A stretch of 5,924 bases of DNA from Acidobacteriota bacterium (GTDB lineage: Bacteria; Acidobacteriota; Vicinamibacteria; Marinacidobacterales; SMYC01). The notes beneath the pieces were generated by a model. The model searched no databases. It saw only the letters and a program-made list of their open reading frames with translations, and had not been told where the DNA came from. The translations under genes and the position numbers were made by a program. The stretch covers positions 1 through 5,924 of the forward strand of contig JAUVQL010000068.1 in NCBI GenBank assembly GCA_030598165.1, in the 5' to 3' direction. Shown piece after piece: positions 1 through 5,924 of the stretch (the first letter of the stretch is position 1; each line of letters begins with the position of its first letter).

Positions 1-462
1 CGTCAGGACGGTATGATCGCCGGCGTTTGTGGAGGCCTGGCGGAGTACTTCGATGTCGACCCCTCTCTAGTGCGGCTCGTCTTCATCTTGACCGTTTTCT
101 TGGGAGGTGCGGGACTGCTTTTGTACCTCGTCGCATGGCTCATCGTTCCTGAAAATCCGGAACAGAGCCCCAGCCCCGCCTTCGAGAAGAACCAGAAGCT
201 GAAGGACGACGTCGTCAAGGAACTGCGTCGAGCCGGAAGTAGCTTAGGGGACAAGCTCGAGGACTCGATTGAAGAGCTCGAGGGGCATCCCGAGCGGCGT
301 TCCATGGTCTTTTTGGGGCTTTCTCTCATAGTGTTGGGCGCCGCGTTTTTGTTCAGGCATCTCATACCGTGGCTGGAGTTGCAGGAGCTCTGGCCCGTCC
401 TCCTCATTATTATAGGTGTGCTACTGCTCTTCGGCGCAGCGAGGCGGGAAAAGGCCTCGTAG
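1..462 (+). CDS. PspC-domain membrane protein with C-terminal LiaF-like/DUF5668-like membrane segment (5' partial)
   Basis: The reading frame is open from base 1 to a TAG at 460-462. The first visible residues RQDGMIAGVCGGLAEYF match the start of the PspC domain, which family members usually precede with about 5-10 basic residues. The true start therefore probably lies just before the window, and the ATG at 13 is an internal Met. Counting from base 1, the PspC domain covers residues 5-52 and includes a hydrophobic segment at about 26-49 ending in AWLIVPE. A charged, probably helical linker rich in Lys and Glu follows (about 55-100). Two more membrane segments lie at about 101-120 and 130-147, like the LiaF/DUF5668 transmembrane region. 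Proteins of this type sit in the cytoplasmic membrane and are linked by family to envelope-stress responses. The gene is not beside pspA or pspB in the visible sequence, so a true phage-shock role is unproven. It is convergent with the tRNA 20 bases downstream. Confidence 0.9.
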   Translation, partial: RQDGMIAGVCGGLAEYFDVDPSLVRLVFILTVFLGGAGLLLYLVAWLIVPENPEQSPSPAFEKNQKLKDDVVKELRRAGSSLGDKLEDSIEELEGHPERRSMVFLGLSLIVLGAAFLFRHLIPWLELQELWPVLLIIIGVLLLFGAARREKAS

Positions 463-482
463 TTCGCGTGGGGTCAGTGGAG

Positions 483-557
483 TGGTGGGCGATGCAGGAT
501 TTGAACCTGCGACTTCTACCGTGTGAAGGTAGCACTCTCCCACTGAGTTAATCGCCC
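483..557 (-). tRNA. tRNA-Val (anticodon CAC)
   Basis: Read on the minus strand, the 75 bases fold into a full cloverleaf. The 7-bp acceptor stem is GGGCGAT with ATCGCCC, the D arm is ACTC/GAGT around a 7-base loop, and the anticodon stem is CTACC/GGTAG around loop TTCACAC. A 5-base variable region follows, then the T arm GCAGG/CCTGC around TTCAAAT, discriminator A, and an encoded CCA at 483-485. The anticodon CAC lies at 523-525 (gtg on the plus strand) and reads the valine codon GUG. No stem mismatch is visible, so the gene looks functional. It stands alone with its own promoter at 573-601 and is divergent from the MoxR operon. No clear intrinsic terminator is seen beyond its 3' end. Confidence 0.97.
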
Positions 558-572
558 GTCAAACCGGCCACA

Positions 573-601
573 GTTATAATTCAAAGGGAGTTTTACGTCA
601 A
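573..601 (-). promoter_or_regulatory. Sigma-70-type promoter of tRNA-Val
   Basis: On the minus strand, TTGACG (bases 596-601) and TATAAC (573-578) are separated by exactly 17 bases (579-595). Each box differs from the consensus at one position, the last. The predicted transcript start is near 566, giving a leader of about 9 bases before the mature tRNA 5' end at 557, which RNase P would remove. The bases just after the -10 box read TGTGGCC. A GC-rich discriminator like this is typical of stable-RNA promoters under stringent control, which is an inference here. The -35 box overlaps the ribosome binding site of the divergent MoxR gene. Confidence 0.75.
575..580 (+). promoter_or_regulatory. Candidate -10 element for the MoxR operon
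   Basis: A perfect TATAAT lies on the plus strand, 33 bases before the MoxR ATG. It would give a transcript start near 587 and a leader of about 27 bases. No good -35 box lies 15-18 bases upstream; that position is inside the tRNA gene and reads like tcgccc. There is no TGn extended -10. The same bases form most of the minus-strand -10 of the tRNA promoter, so the match may be a by-product of that site. Without it, the operon has no visible promoter in the gap. Confidence 0.3.
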
Positions 602-605
602 GGGA
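600..605 (+). promoter_or_regulatory. Ribosome binding site of the MoxR gene
   Basis: AAGGGA lies 8 bases before the ATG at 614, at good spacing but with only a partial match to AGGAGG. It supports 614 as the start. Two of its bases (600-601) are shared with the -35 box of the divergent tRNA promoter. Confidence 0.55.
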
Positions 606-613
606 TAGCTGGG

Positions 614-1618
614 ATGCAAGAAGAAACGACCGCTTCTACTACAGGCCAAAGCACGAGGTCCTCCTCCGAGCCGGTCCAGGACCTCGCGGCACTAGTGACA
701 AACCTAGGCCGTTCTATCGAGGGAGTCATTCGGGGAAAGAGTGAGGTTGTAACGCTTGCTCTGGTATCACTTTTCTCGGAGGGCCAAGTACTCATTGAGG
801 ATGTTCCAGGGGTAGGGAAGACGATGCTCGCGCAGGCTCTCGCCCGTTCTCTCGACGCGAGCTTTCGGCGAATCCAATTTACCAGTGATTTGCTGCCTTC
901 GGACATCATTGGTGTGTCTGTTTTCAATCCCTCGACCACTGATTTCGAGTTCAAGCGTGGCCCGTTGTTTGCCAATATCGTGCTGGCGGACGAGATCAAT
1001 CGGAGCACGCCCAAGACGCAGTCCGCGTTGTTGGAGGCGATGAATGAAGCGCAGGTAAGTGTTGACGACACATCATACCCTTTGCCACGGCCGTTCATCG
1101 TGCTGGCCACGCAAAATCCGGTGGAATATCACGGAACCTACCCGCTACCCGAGTCGCAGCTCGATCGGTTCCTCATGTGTATCCGAATGGGTTATCCCGA
1201 TGAAGAGAGCGAAAAAGAAATCCTGAGATCTCAGCAGACCTCTCATCCTATCCACGACGTCGCCGCAGTGTTGACCCGCGATGAGGTGGAGCGGATCCAG
1301 CAAGCGGTCAGGTTGGTACGGATCGACCCTTCCTTGAATGATTATCTCGTTCGTCTCGCGTCAGCCACGCGCAACTCGGATGAGTTGGTTTTGGGGGTGA
1401 GTCCCCGTGGCACGCTGTTACTACAAAGAGCGGCCCAAGCCAAAGCGCTCCTTTCGGGCCGAACTTACATGATTCCCGACGACGTCAAGGCTGTTGCTCT
1501 TCCAGTGCTCGCTCACCGAGTCGTGCCTCGTTCTCGTGCTTCCGTAGGAGCGGGACGCGGGCGTGAAGCAGAGGCCGTTCTAGAGAATATTCTTGAAACC
1601 CTTCCCGTACCTCTTTGA
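614..1618 (+). CDS. MoxR-family AAA+ ATPase
   Basis: This is a 334-residue cytoplasmic ATPase of the MoxR family, a chaperone-like AAA+ group that commonly acts with partners carrying a von Willebrand A-like domain. The first 20 residues are Ser/Thr-rich and probably disordered. The ATPase core then shows Walker A DVPGVGKT (63-70), Walker B LADEINR (124-130), sensor 1 in LATQNP (164-169), an Arg-finger region SQLDRF with R185, and the sensor 2 motif GVSPRG with R265. A helical lid follows, ending in ILETLPVPL, a typical family C-terminus. The length is normal and all key residues are present. The ATG start is supported by AAGGGA at 600-605. It is the first gene of a run with the DUF58 and transglutaminase genes, and that order identifies the module. 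Its stop (1616-1618) overlaps a possible TTG start of the next gene at 1615. Family confidence is high; the physiological substrate is unknown. Confidence 0.96.
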   Translation: MQEETTASTTGQSTRSSSEPVQDLAALVTNLGRSIEGVIRGKSEVVTLALVSLFSEGQVLIEDVPGVGKTMLAQALARSLDASFRRIQFTSDLLPSDIIGVSVFNPSTTDFEFKRGPLFANIVLADEINRSTPKTQSALLEAMNEAQVSVDDTSYPLPRPFIVLATQNPVEYHGTYPLPESQLDRFLMCIRMGYPDEESEKEILRSQQTSHPIHDVAAVLTRDEVERIQQAVRLVRIDPSLNDYLVRLASATRNSDELVLGVSPRGTLLLQRAAQAKALLSGRTYMIPDDVKAVALPVLAHRVVPRSRASVGAGRGREAEAVLENILETLPVPL

Positions 1619-1632
1619 CCGTCAGCTATTTC

Positions 1633-2775
1633 ATGACGAAACCTCTCGAAACTAGGCCAAAACCGACCGACGCCTCGGCGCCTCGCGCAAGGATCCGCCC
1701 GACGGGCGCCGGTATACGTTTCATATTGCTGTTGCTCGTCATGGGTTTTGCTGCCTACAATACGCGCAACAATCTGCTTTATTTGATGTTCTCGGTGGGT
1801 TTGGCTGCTCTGGCGGTCTCTCTCGGTGCCGCTTGGTATTCGCTCAAACGACTCGTGCTCGGCACAGGCGAAGCGTCGGATCTCTACGCGGAAACGATGT
1901 GCCACGAGTATTTTCGGATCCGGAACCGCTCGAGATGGCTTGGTAGCTATGGTCTCGAGATCGAAGAACTGGACGGCCCCGACAATCCCACCGGTTCCTG
2001 GCTCTCGTACCTGGGTGGCGGCGGCACCAGTTCATTTGCAGTTCAAAAAATGTACCCGCGGCGTGGGACCTACGAAAGCGAGCGCCTTCGAGTTTTGACA
2101 CGCTTCCCCTTTGGCTTGATCCGAGCCGAGCGTCCCATCTCACTCGAAAGACACATCACGGTGTTTCCTAAGGTCATGCGAGTGGATATCTCATCTTTGT
2201 TTCGGGGCCACTCCGGCCAGGCCCCCGAGCGGCAACAGGCAGGGGGGAGCGAAGAGCTCCTACGCATTCGTGACTACTTGAAAGGGGATAGCTACCACCA
2301 CATCCATTGGAAAGCGTCAGCGAAACTCGGGAAGGTGATGGTGCGAGAGTTCGCCAGCCCTGAGCAGCGAAGCTTCAGTATCATTTTCGACAATTCCGCC
2401 TCTTCGACCGAAAACGGCCGCCGATCTCAGGAGACCTTCGAGCAGACGGTGAGTGCAGTGGCCTCCGTGGTTTCTCATCTGTCGTCTCATGCCTTTTCTT
2501 TCGGTTTCATCTCGTGCGATGAAGTCTTTCCACACAGCTCCTCCGAGGAGCATCGGCGAGGTGTCCTCGGACATTTGGCTGTGGTGGAGGTCAACCGTCG
2601 TCCGAAAATCGACTTGATGGATTGGGCGAAGCAATCCTTGAGGAGAGGTGATGTCGTACTGGTTCTTCCTTCTGAAGCGGCCAATGTGAGTCCCTGGGCC
2701 ACACTAAGCGCGTCGAATTTGCACGTCGTCGAGCCCGCAAGTCTCTTTACACAAAAGGAGCATGGCCGTGTTTGA
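1633..2775 (+). CDS. DUF58 domain protein (von Willebrand A-like, MoxR partner)
   Basis: From the ATG at 1633 this is a 380-residue protein with two N-terminal membrane segments, at about 27-43 and 47-71, joined by the turn NTRNN usual in this family. Residues about 140-166 give the family beta-region signature, with RRGTY and then TRFPFGL. The DUF58 core follows at about 205-244: GSEELLRIRDYLKGD and then IHWKASA, where invariant Arg, Gly-Asp and Trp are kept. Next comes a metal-site-like DxSxS motif (D253, S255, S257), the feature that relates DUF58 to von Willebrand A domains. The bulk should lie in the cytoplasm, where MoxR can reach it. Start choice is uncertain. An in-frame TTG at 1615 overlaps the MoxR stop (TTGA) and would add six residues. 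Neither start has a visible ribosome binding site, so translation may depend on coupling to MoxR. Family identity is firm; biochemical role is inferred from family and context. Confidence 0.93.
   Translation: MTKPLETRPKPTDASAPRARIRPTGAGIRFILLLLVMGFAAYNTRNNLLYLMFSVGLAALAVSLGAAWYSLKRLVLGTGEASDLYAETMCHEYFRIRNRSRWLGSYGLEIEELDGPDNPTGSWLSYLGGGGTSSFAVQKMYPRRGTYESERLRVLTRFPFGLIRAERPISLERHITVFPKVMRVDISSLFRGHSGQAPERQQAGGSEELLRIRDYLKGDSYHHIHWKASAKLGKVMVREFASPEQRSFSIIFDNSASSTENGRRSQETFEQTVSAVASVVSHLSSHAFSFGFISCDEVFPHSSSEEHRRGVLGHLAVVEVNRRPKIDLMDWAKQSLRRGDVVLVLPSEAANVSPWATLSASNLHVVEPASLFTQKEHGRV
2756..2760 (+). promoter_or_regulatory. Ribosome binding site deciding the transglutaminase start
   Basis: AGGAG lies inside the end of the DUF58 gene. 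It is only 1 base before the ATG at 2762, too close to serve it, but 7 bases before the in-frame GTG at 2768, which is ideal spacing. It therefore points to the GTG. Confidence 0.6.
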
Positions 2776-4888
2776 GACCGAGGGGAAGAGACGGAGATTG
2801 TTGCAGATTGCTCGAGTCTTTTGGTGCGAGATCGCTTCGCTAGCCGTCATCCTTACCGGTGATGTGTCATGGTGGTTGTCGCTTGCCATGTTGGTACTCA
2901 TTCCGGTTGTGGGGCTCGCTCCCGAGAACAGCTGGTGGCTGCGGCCGCTTCGAACGCTCTCATCGCTATTGGCCATATTTTATTTGCTTTTTTTCCCTCT
3001 CGATTGGCTCGTTATCTCCGATCAACTCATTTTTGCAGTCGTACATCTCATTTTTTATTTGAAGATGCATTCGCTGCTTCATTCGCAGACGACCAAGGAG
3101 CGTTACCGTCTCTATGTCCTGTGCCTCTTCGAAATGTTGGCGGCCGCTTCTATGACGGTTAGCCTGAGCTTTTTGGCCCCCTTGGTGCTCTTCGTCCTAG
3201 TGGGTTCTCTCGTACTCATTTTGGAGCAGGCCTTTCAAAGCGGCATGCCGAAGGCGGCTGTCTCTCCGTTGATCCGACCGACCATTCGCATGGCCTTCGT
3301 GGTTGGAGTGATCGTCCTCGGTTTGGCAGGCGTCATCTTCGTCGCCCTTCCACGAACCTCTTATGGAGGTTTTCGAGTCAGTGGTTTGAGTGGGATCACG
3401 ACCACCGGACTTGGCGGTGAGATCCGTCTGGGGGACTTCGGGGAGATCAAGCTCAGTCGAGAAGTTGTCATGCGCGTCGTCGGCGAAGAAGGCACGCTCG
3501 TGACCCCTCCGCGGTGGCGGGGAGCGGCTTACGACCGTTACTCAGGTGGACTATGGCGTCAATCCTTGTCGGGAATCGTATTATTACCAAGACGTGGCCC
3601 AGGTGATTTCCTGCTCGATCGACCCTCGGCGGATTTGCGGGTTGCCCATCAGATCTTTCTCGAGCCGCTCGACACGGACGTGATGTTCATTCCACCGGCG
3701 TCCTTGGAGCTTTCCGTTTCTCTTCCGTCGGTTTTTGTCGATCCCTACCTTACCGTGCGAACCGGGCGTTCAGCGCGAGCGGGTCGGCGTTACAGCGTGA
3801 GATGGAGACCGGGTGCTCCCGCATCTGCTTCTTCCTTGGGGGGCGTGGAAAGACTGGAAGTTTGGACGAGGCAACTCTATTTGCAGTTGCCCCCTCTTTC
3901 GGAAGAGTTCCACGCGCTGGCTCGTCAGTTGCCGGGACGAGATGAAGCCCCGTTGGAGACAGCCGCTTCCATCGAGACGTTTCTCGAGACGGAATACCGC
4001 TACAGTCTCAGAACCCCTTCGCAAAGACGTTCGGATCCTGTGGAAGATTTCCTTCTCGACGCTCGTGCCGGACATTGTGAGTTCTTCGCGACGGCGATGA
4101 TCATGCTGACACGGGCTCACGGGATCCCTTCACGCCTCGTCACCGGCTTCAGTCAGGGAGAACGTAATGAATATGGTGATTTTGAAGTTGTAAGAAAGTC
4201 GGACGCCCACGCATGGGTCGAAGTGTTCGATGAAAGACGGGGATGGGTTGCATTTGATCCGACCCCTTCTGCACCCGCCTCTCCTCGGTCGAGGACCTTC
4301 GATATTTTCCTCAAGAGGATCGATTCAATCCGTATGCTTTGGGACATGTACGTCATTACCTTCGACTACGAGCGGCAACGAGATGTCTTGATGCGTCTCG
4401 GTAACGGATTACGAGCGCTGAGGGTACCGACGACGGCCGTTCTAACGAGAGCCAAAAGGTGGGCCCCCCTCCTGGTAGCCTTGGGTGTCGTGTCGATTCT
4501 GGCTATTTTGCTCGGGAGGACACGCCGGGGAAGAAGATGGAGGTTTCATTTCAAGCTACCCTGGTTCCTTCGTAGGGGCCGCCTCTACGACCGCCCCGAA
4601 GCAGCGGTGCGGTTCTACGAAAACTTGTTGAGACGCCTCGAAAGGTCCGGTTTTTCGAAGCCGCCCGGAATGACTCCCGCCGAGTTTGCCGGGTCAATGG
4701 AAGAACGGCTTCCCGGCCTAACAGAATTGACCCGTGTGTATTATCGGGTGCGTTTTGGCGGAGCGGTACTGCCGCGTCACGAGAGGACCCGTGTTGATCG
4801 GCTCGTAACGGCAATTCAAGTATCGGCTATTAGTATGGGAGAGCTGGTTCGAGGTAGGCCGAGCGAGCAAGCTCTCGATAATTCCTGA
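2768..4888 (+). CDS. TgpA-type membrane transglutaminase (DUF3488 / transglutaminase core / DUF4129-like)
   Basis: From GTG 2768 this is a 706-residue membrane protein; an ATG at 2762 would add two residues. Residues about 18-195 hold roughly six or seven hydrophobic segments, the DUF3488 region, ending near VIFVALPR. A large domain outside the membrane follows (about 195-560). Its second half is a transglutaminase-like core with a full Cys-His-Asp triad: C437 in AGHCEFFA, H481 in DAHAWVEVF, and D497 in WVAFDPTP. One more membrane segment (about 566-583) leads to a cytoplasmic tail. Within the tail, about 606-665 matches the DUF4129 pattern, with FYENLLRRLERSG, TPAEFA and YYRVRFG. Length and domain order fit the TgpA family, whose Pseudomonas aeruginosa member is needed for viability. 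The gene overlaps the DUF58 stop by 8 bases, implying coupled translation. The fold makes amide-bond cleavage or transfer outside the membrane likely, but the substrate cannot be told. Confidence 0.94.
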   Translation: MFETEGKRRRLLQIARVFWCEIASLAVILTGDVSWWLSLAMLVLIPVVGLAPENSWWLRPLRTLSSLLAIFYLLFFPLDWLVISDQLIFAVVHLIFYLKMHSLLHSQTTKERYRLYVLCLFEMLAAASMTVSLSFLAPLVLFVLVGSLVLILEQAFQSGMPKAAVSPLIRPTIRMAFVVGVIVLGLAGVIFVALPRTSYGGFRVSGLSGITTTGLGGEIRLGDFGEIKLSREVVMRVVGEEGTLVTPPRWRGAAYDRYSGGLWRQSLSGIVLLPRRGPGDFLLDRPSADLRVAHQIFLEPLDTDVMFIPPASLELSVSLPSVFVDPYLTVRTGRSARAGRRYSVRWRPGAPASASSLGGVERLEVWTRQLYLQLPPLSEEFHALARQLPGRDEAPLETAASIETFLETEYRYSLRTPSQRRSDPVEDFLLDARAGHCEFFATAMIMLTRAHGIPSRLVTGFSQGERNEYGDFEVVRKSDAHAWVEVFDERRGWVAFDPTPSAPASPRSRTFDIFLKRIDSIRMLWDMYVITFDYERQRDVLMRLGNGLRALRVPTTAVLTRAKRWAPLLVALGVVSILAILLGRTRRGRRWRFHFKLPWFLRRGRLYDRPEAAVRFYENLLRRLERSGFSKPPGMTPAEFAGSMEERLPGLTELTRVYYRVRFGGAVLPRHERTRVDRLVTAIQVSAISMGELVRGRPSEQALDNS

Positions 4889-4922
4889 AGAGGAAGCAGC
4901 CCTGGCCCAAGAAAAGAAACAC

Positions 4923-5924
4923 ATGAACATGACGACAAGTGAGACCCGAAAAATCTGGGTACTCCTCTTTGCCGCATTCGTGGACATGTTGGGCTATGCC
5001 ATGGTCTTTCCCCTGCTACCCTTTTATGCCGTTCGCATGGGTGCCGATGCGCAGGTTATCGGCTTGATGGTGGCATCCTTCTCGATTGCTCAAGTCGCCG
5101 TCTCACCGCTTTGGGGACGGTTCTCGGATCGTTGGGGAAGGCGGCCGACGCTCCTCATCGGTTTGGCCGGCTCCGCGGTCGCGTTCTTGATTTTTGGGTT
5201 TGCCACTGCTATCTGGCTCCTCTTTCTTTCTCGCATTGCTCAAGGTGCAGCGGGTGGGCAGACCGGAGTGATGCAGGCCTATATCGCCGATTCGGTCCCA
5301 CCGGAAGATCGCGCCAAAGCCCTCGGATGGCTTTCCGCTGCCACCAACACCGGTGGCATGATTGGACCGGCACTAGGCTCGTTGTCTTGGCGACTGGGGC
5401 CCGCGGCGCCGGGAGTCATTGCTGCCGGGCTGTGCTTATTGAACCTGCTCTTCGCTTGGCGTTGGCTTCCCGAGTCGAAGACCGCCTCGTCCTGTAGCAT
5501 CGATGTCGCTCGTGGAGACGACCAATCCACCGCGCGGAAGAAGTCGGTAGGGGAAATGGTGTGGAAGACCTTGAGGCACCCTCGGGCCGGTACTTCTCAA
5601 CTCATTTGGATCTATGCAATAGCCATGATGGCTTTCAGCCCCATGACGGCCGTACTCGGGCTTTACATGATGGACGTCTTCCACCTCGACGAGTCCAACA
5701 TCGGATACATCTTCCTTTTTGTTGGGGCCCTGTCGGTGATCATGCGCGGTGGAGTGCTGGGAAGGTTGGTGAGCAGACTTGGTGAGGTGAGGGTCATGCG
5801 GGCGGGTGCGTTCTCGTTGGCCATTGGGCTCTCCGCGGTTCCCTTAGCCGGGACATGGGGGTGGGCCTTGTTGTTGATGGGCCTCGTTCCGGTTGGCACG
5901 GCAATGCTCTTTCCTTCGACTTCC
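4923..5924 (+). CDS. MFS transporter, drug:H+ antiporter-like (3' partial)
   Basis: The frame is open from the ATG at 4923 to the window end (334 codons). Upstream there is a stop at 4806-4808 and no other ATG, GTG or TTG in frame, so the start is well supported, although the only ribosome-binding-like sequence is a weak purine run, AAGAAAAG. Hydrophobic segments match an MFS protein with the last segments cut off; about 60-80 residues are probably missing. Visible MFS signatures are motif A, GRFSDRWGRR (65-74), between segments 2 and 3; a motif B-like LSRIAQG with R104 in segment 4; and the antiporter motif C, GGMIGPALG (144-152), in segment 5. A charged loop (about 183-215) separates the two halves. 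These point to a proton-driven exporter of the DHA1/TetA-like type in the cytoplasmic membrane; the substrate is not predictable. It lies 34 bases after the transglutaminase gene, same strand, probably the same transcript. Confidence 0.92.
   Translation, partial: MNMTTSETRKIWVLLFAAFVDMLGYAMVFPLLPFYAVRMGADAQVIGLMVASFSIAQVAVSPLWGRFSDRWGRRPTLLIGLAGSAVAFLIFGFATAIWLLFLSRIAQGAAGGQTGVMQAYIADSVPPEDRAKALGWLSAATNTGGMIGPALGSLSWRLGPAAPGVIAAGLCLLNLLFAWRWLPESKTASSCSIDVARGDDQSTARKKSVGEMVWKTLRHPRAGTSQLIWIYAIAMMAFSPMTAVLGLYMMDVFHLDESNIGYIFLFVGALSVIMRGGVLGRLVSRLGEVRVMRAGAFSLAIGLSAVPLAGTWGWALLLMGLVPVGTAMLFPSTS

Noticed and set aside
441..458. Hairpin gaggc / gcctc with an 8-base loop as an intrinsic terminator
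   Set aside because: The stem is short, lies within the PspC coding end, and is not followed by a T run on either strand.
369..551. Small plus-strand open frame of 60 codons
   Set aside because: It runs out of frame through the end of the PspC gene and then antisense through the tRNA, so chance is the best explanation.
598..1110. Minus-strand open frame of 170 codons opposite the MoxR gene
   Set aside because: It lies wholly antisense to conserved MoxR motifs, including Walker A and B, has no recognisable domain, and has the composition expected of a complementary-strand shadow.
2988..3056. T7 (2988-2994) and T6 (3051-3056) runs as programmed slippage or sequencing-error sites
   Set aside because: The transglutaminase frame is continuous and encodes plausible membrane segments through both runs, so no frameshift is needed.
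614..4888. MoxR-DUF58-transglutaminase cluster as a new anti-phage defence system
   Set aside because: Domain order and motifs match the widespread housekeeping-type TgpA module; no nuclease, toxin, mobile element or other defence neighbour is visible.

Overview
The window is moderately GC-rich, densely coded bacterial chromosome. It looks like ordinary, vertically inherited DNA: I see no transposase, integrase, phage gene, CRISPR array or long repeat. The lineage cannot be read from the sequence alone. The PspC-domain protein and the MoxR/DUF58/transglutaminase cluster would fit Acidobacteriota, deltaproteobacterial-type lineages or similar Gram-negative groups, but this is a low-confidence guess.

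Layout. Positions 1-462 (+) hold the 3' part of a PspC-domain membrane protein whose first few codons lie before the window. It converges on a complete tRNA-Val (anticodon CAC, CCA encoded) on the minus strand at 483-557. The tRNA has a near-consensus sigma-70-type promoter on the minus strand (TTGACG, 17 bases, TATAAC). That promoter sits in the 56-base gap before a plus-strand run of four genes: a MoxR-family AAA+ ATPase (614-1618), a DUF58 protein (1633-2775), a TgpA-type membrane transglutaminase (2768-4888) and an MFS transporter (4923 to the window end, 3' truncated). The longest stretch without a protein gene is 463-613, filled by the tRNA and the divergent promoter region.

How the genes work together. 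MoxR, DUF58 and a multi-membrane transglutaminase with a C-terminal DUF4129-like region form a widely conserved three-gene module. MoxR ATPases are regarded as chaperone-like AAA+ proteins that act on a partner with a von Willebrand A-like fold, and DUF58 has such a domain. The transglutaminase probably carries out or controls a reaction outside the cytoplasmic membrane. The substrate of the module is not established. The MFS gene follows 34 bases later in the same direction and is probably co-transcribed, but it is not a standard member of the module.

The best new observations are the overlapping back-to-back promoter signals at 573-601 and the ribosome-binding-site spacing that favours a GTG start for the transglutaminase. 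I found no clearly undescribed system. The module is known but functionally poorly understood.
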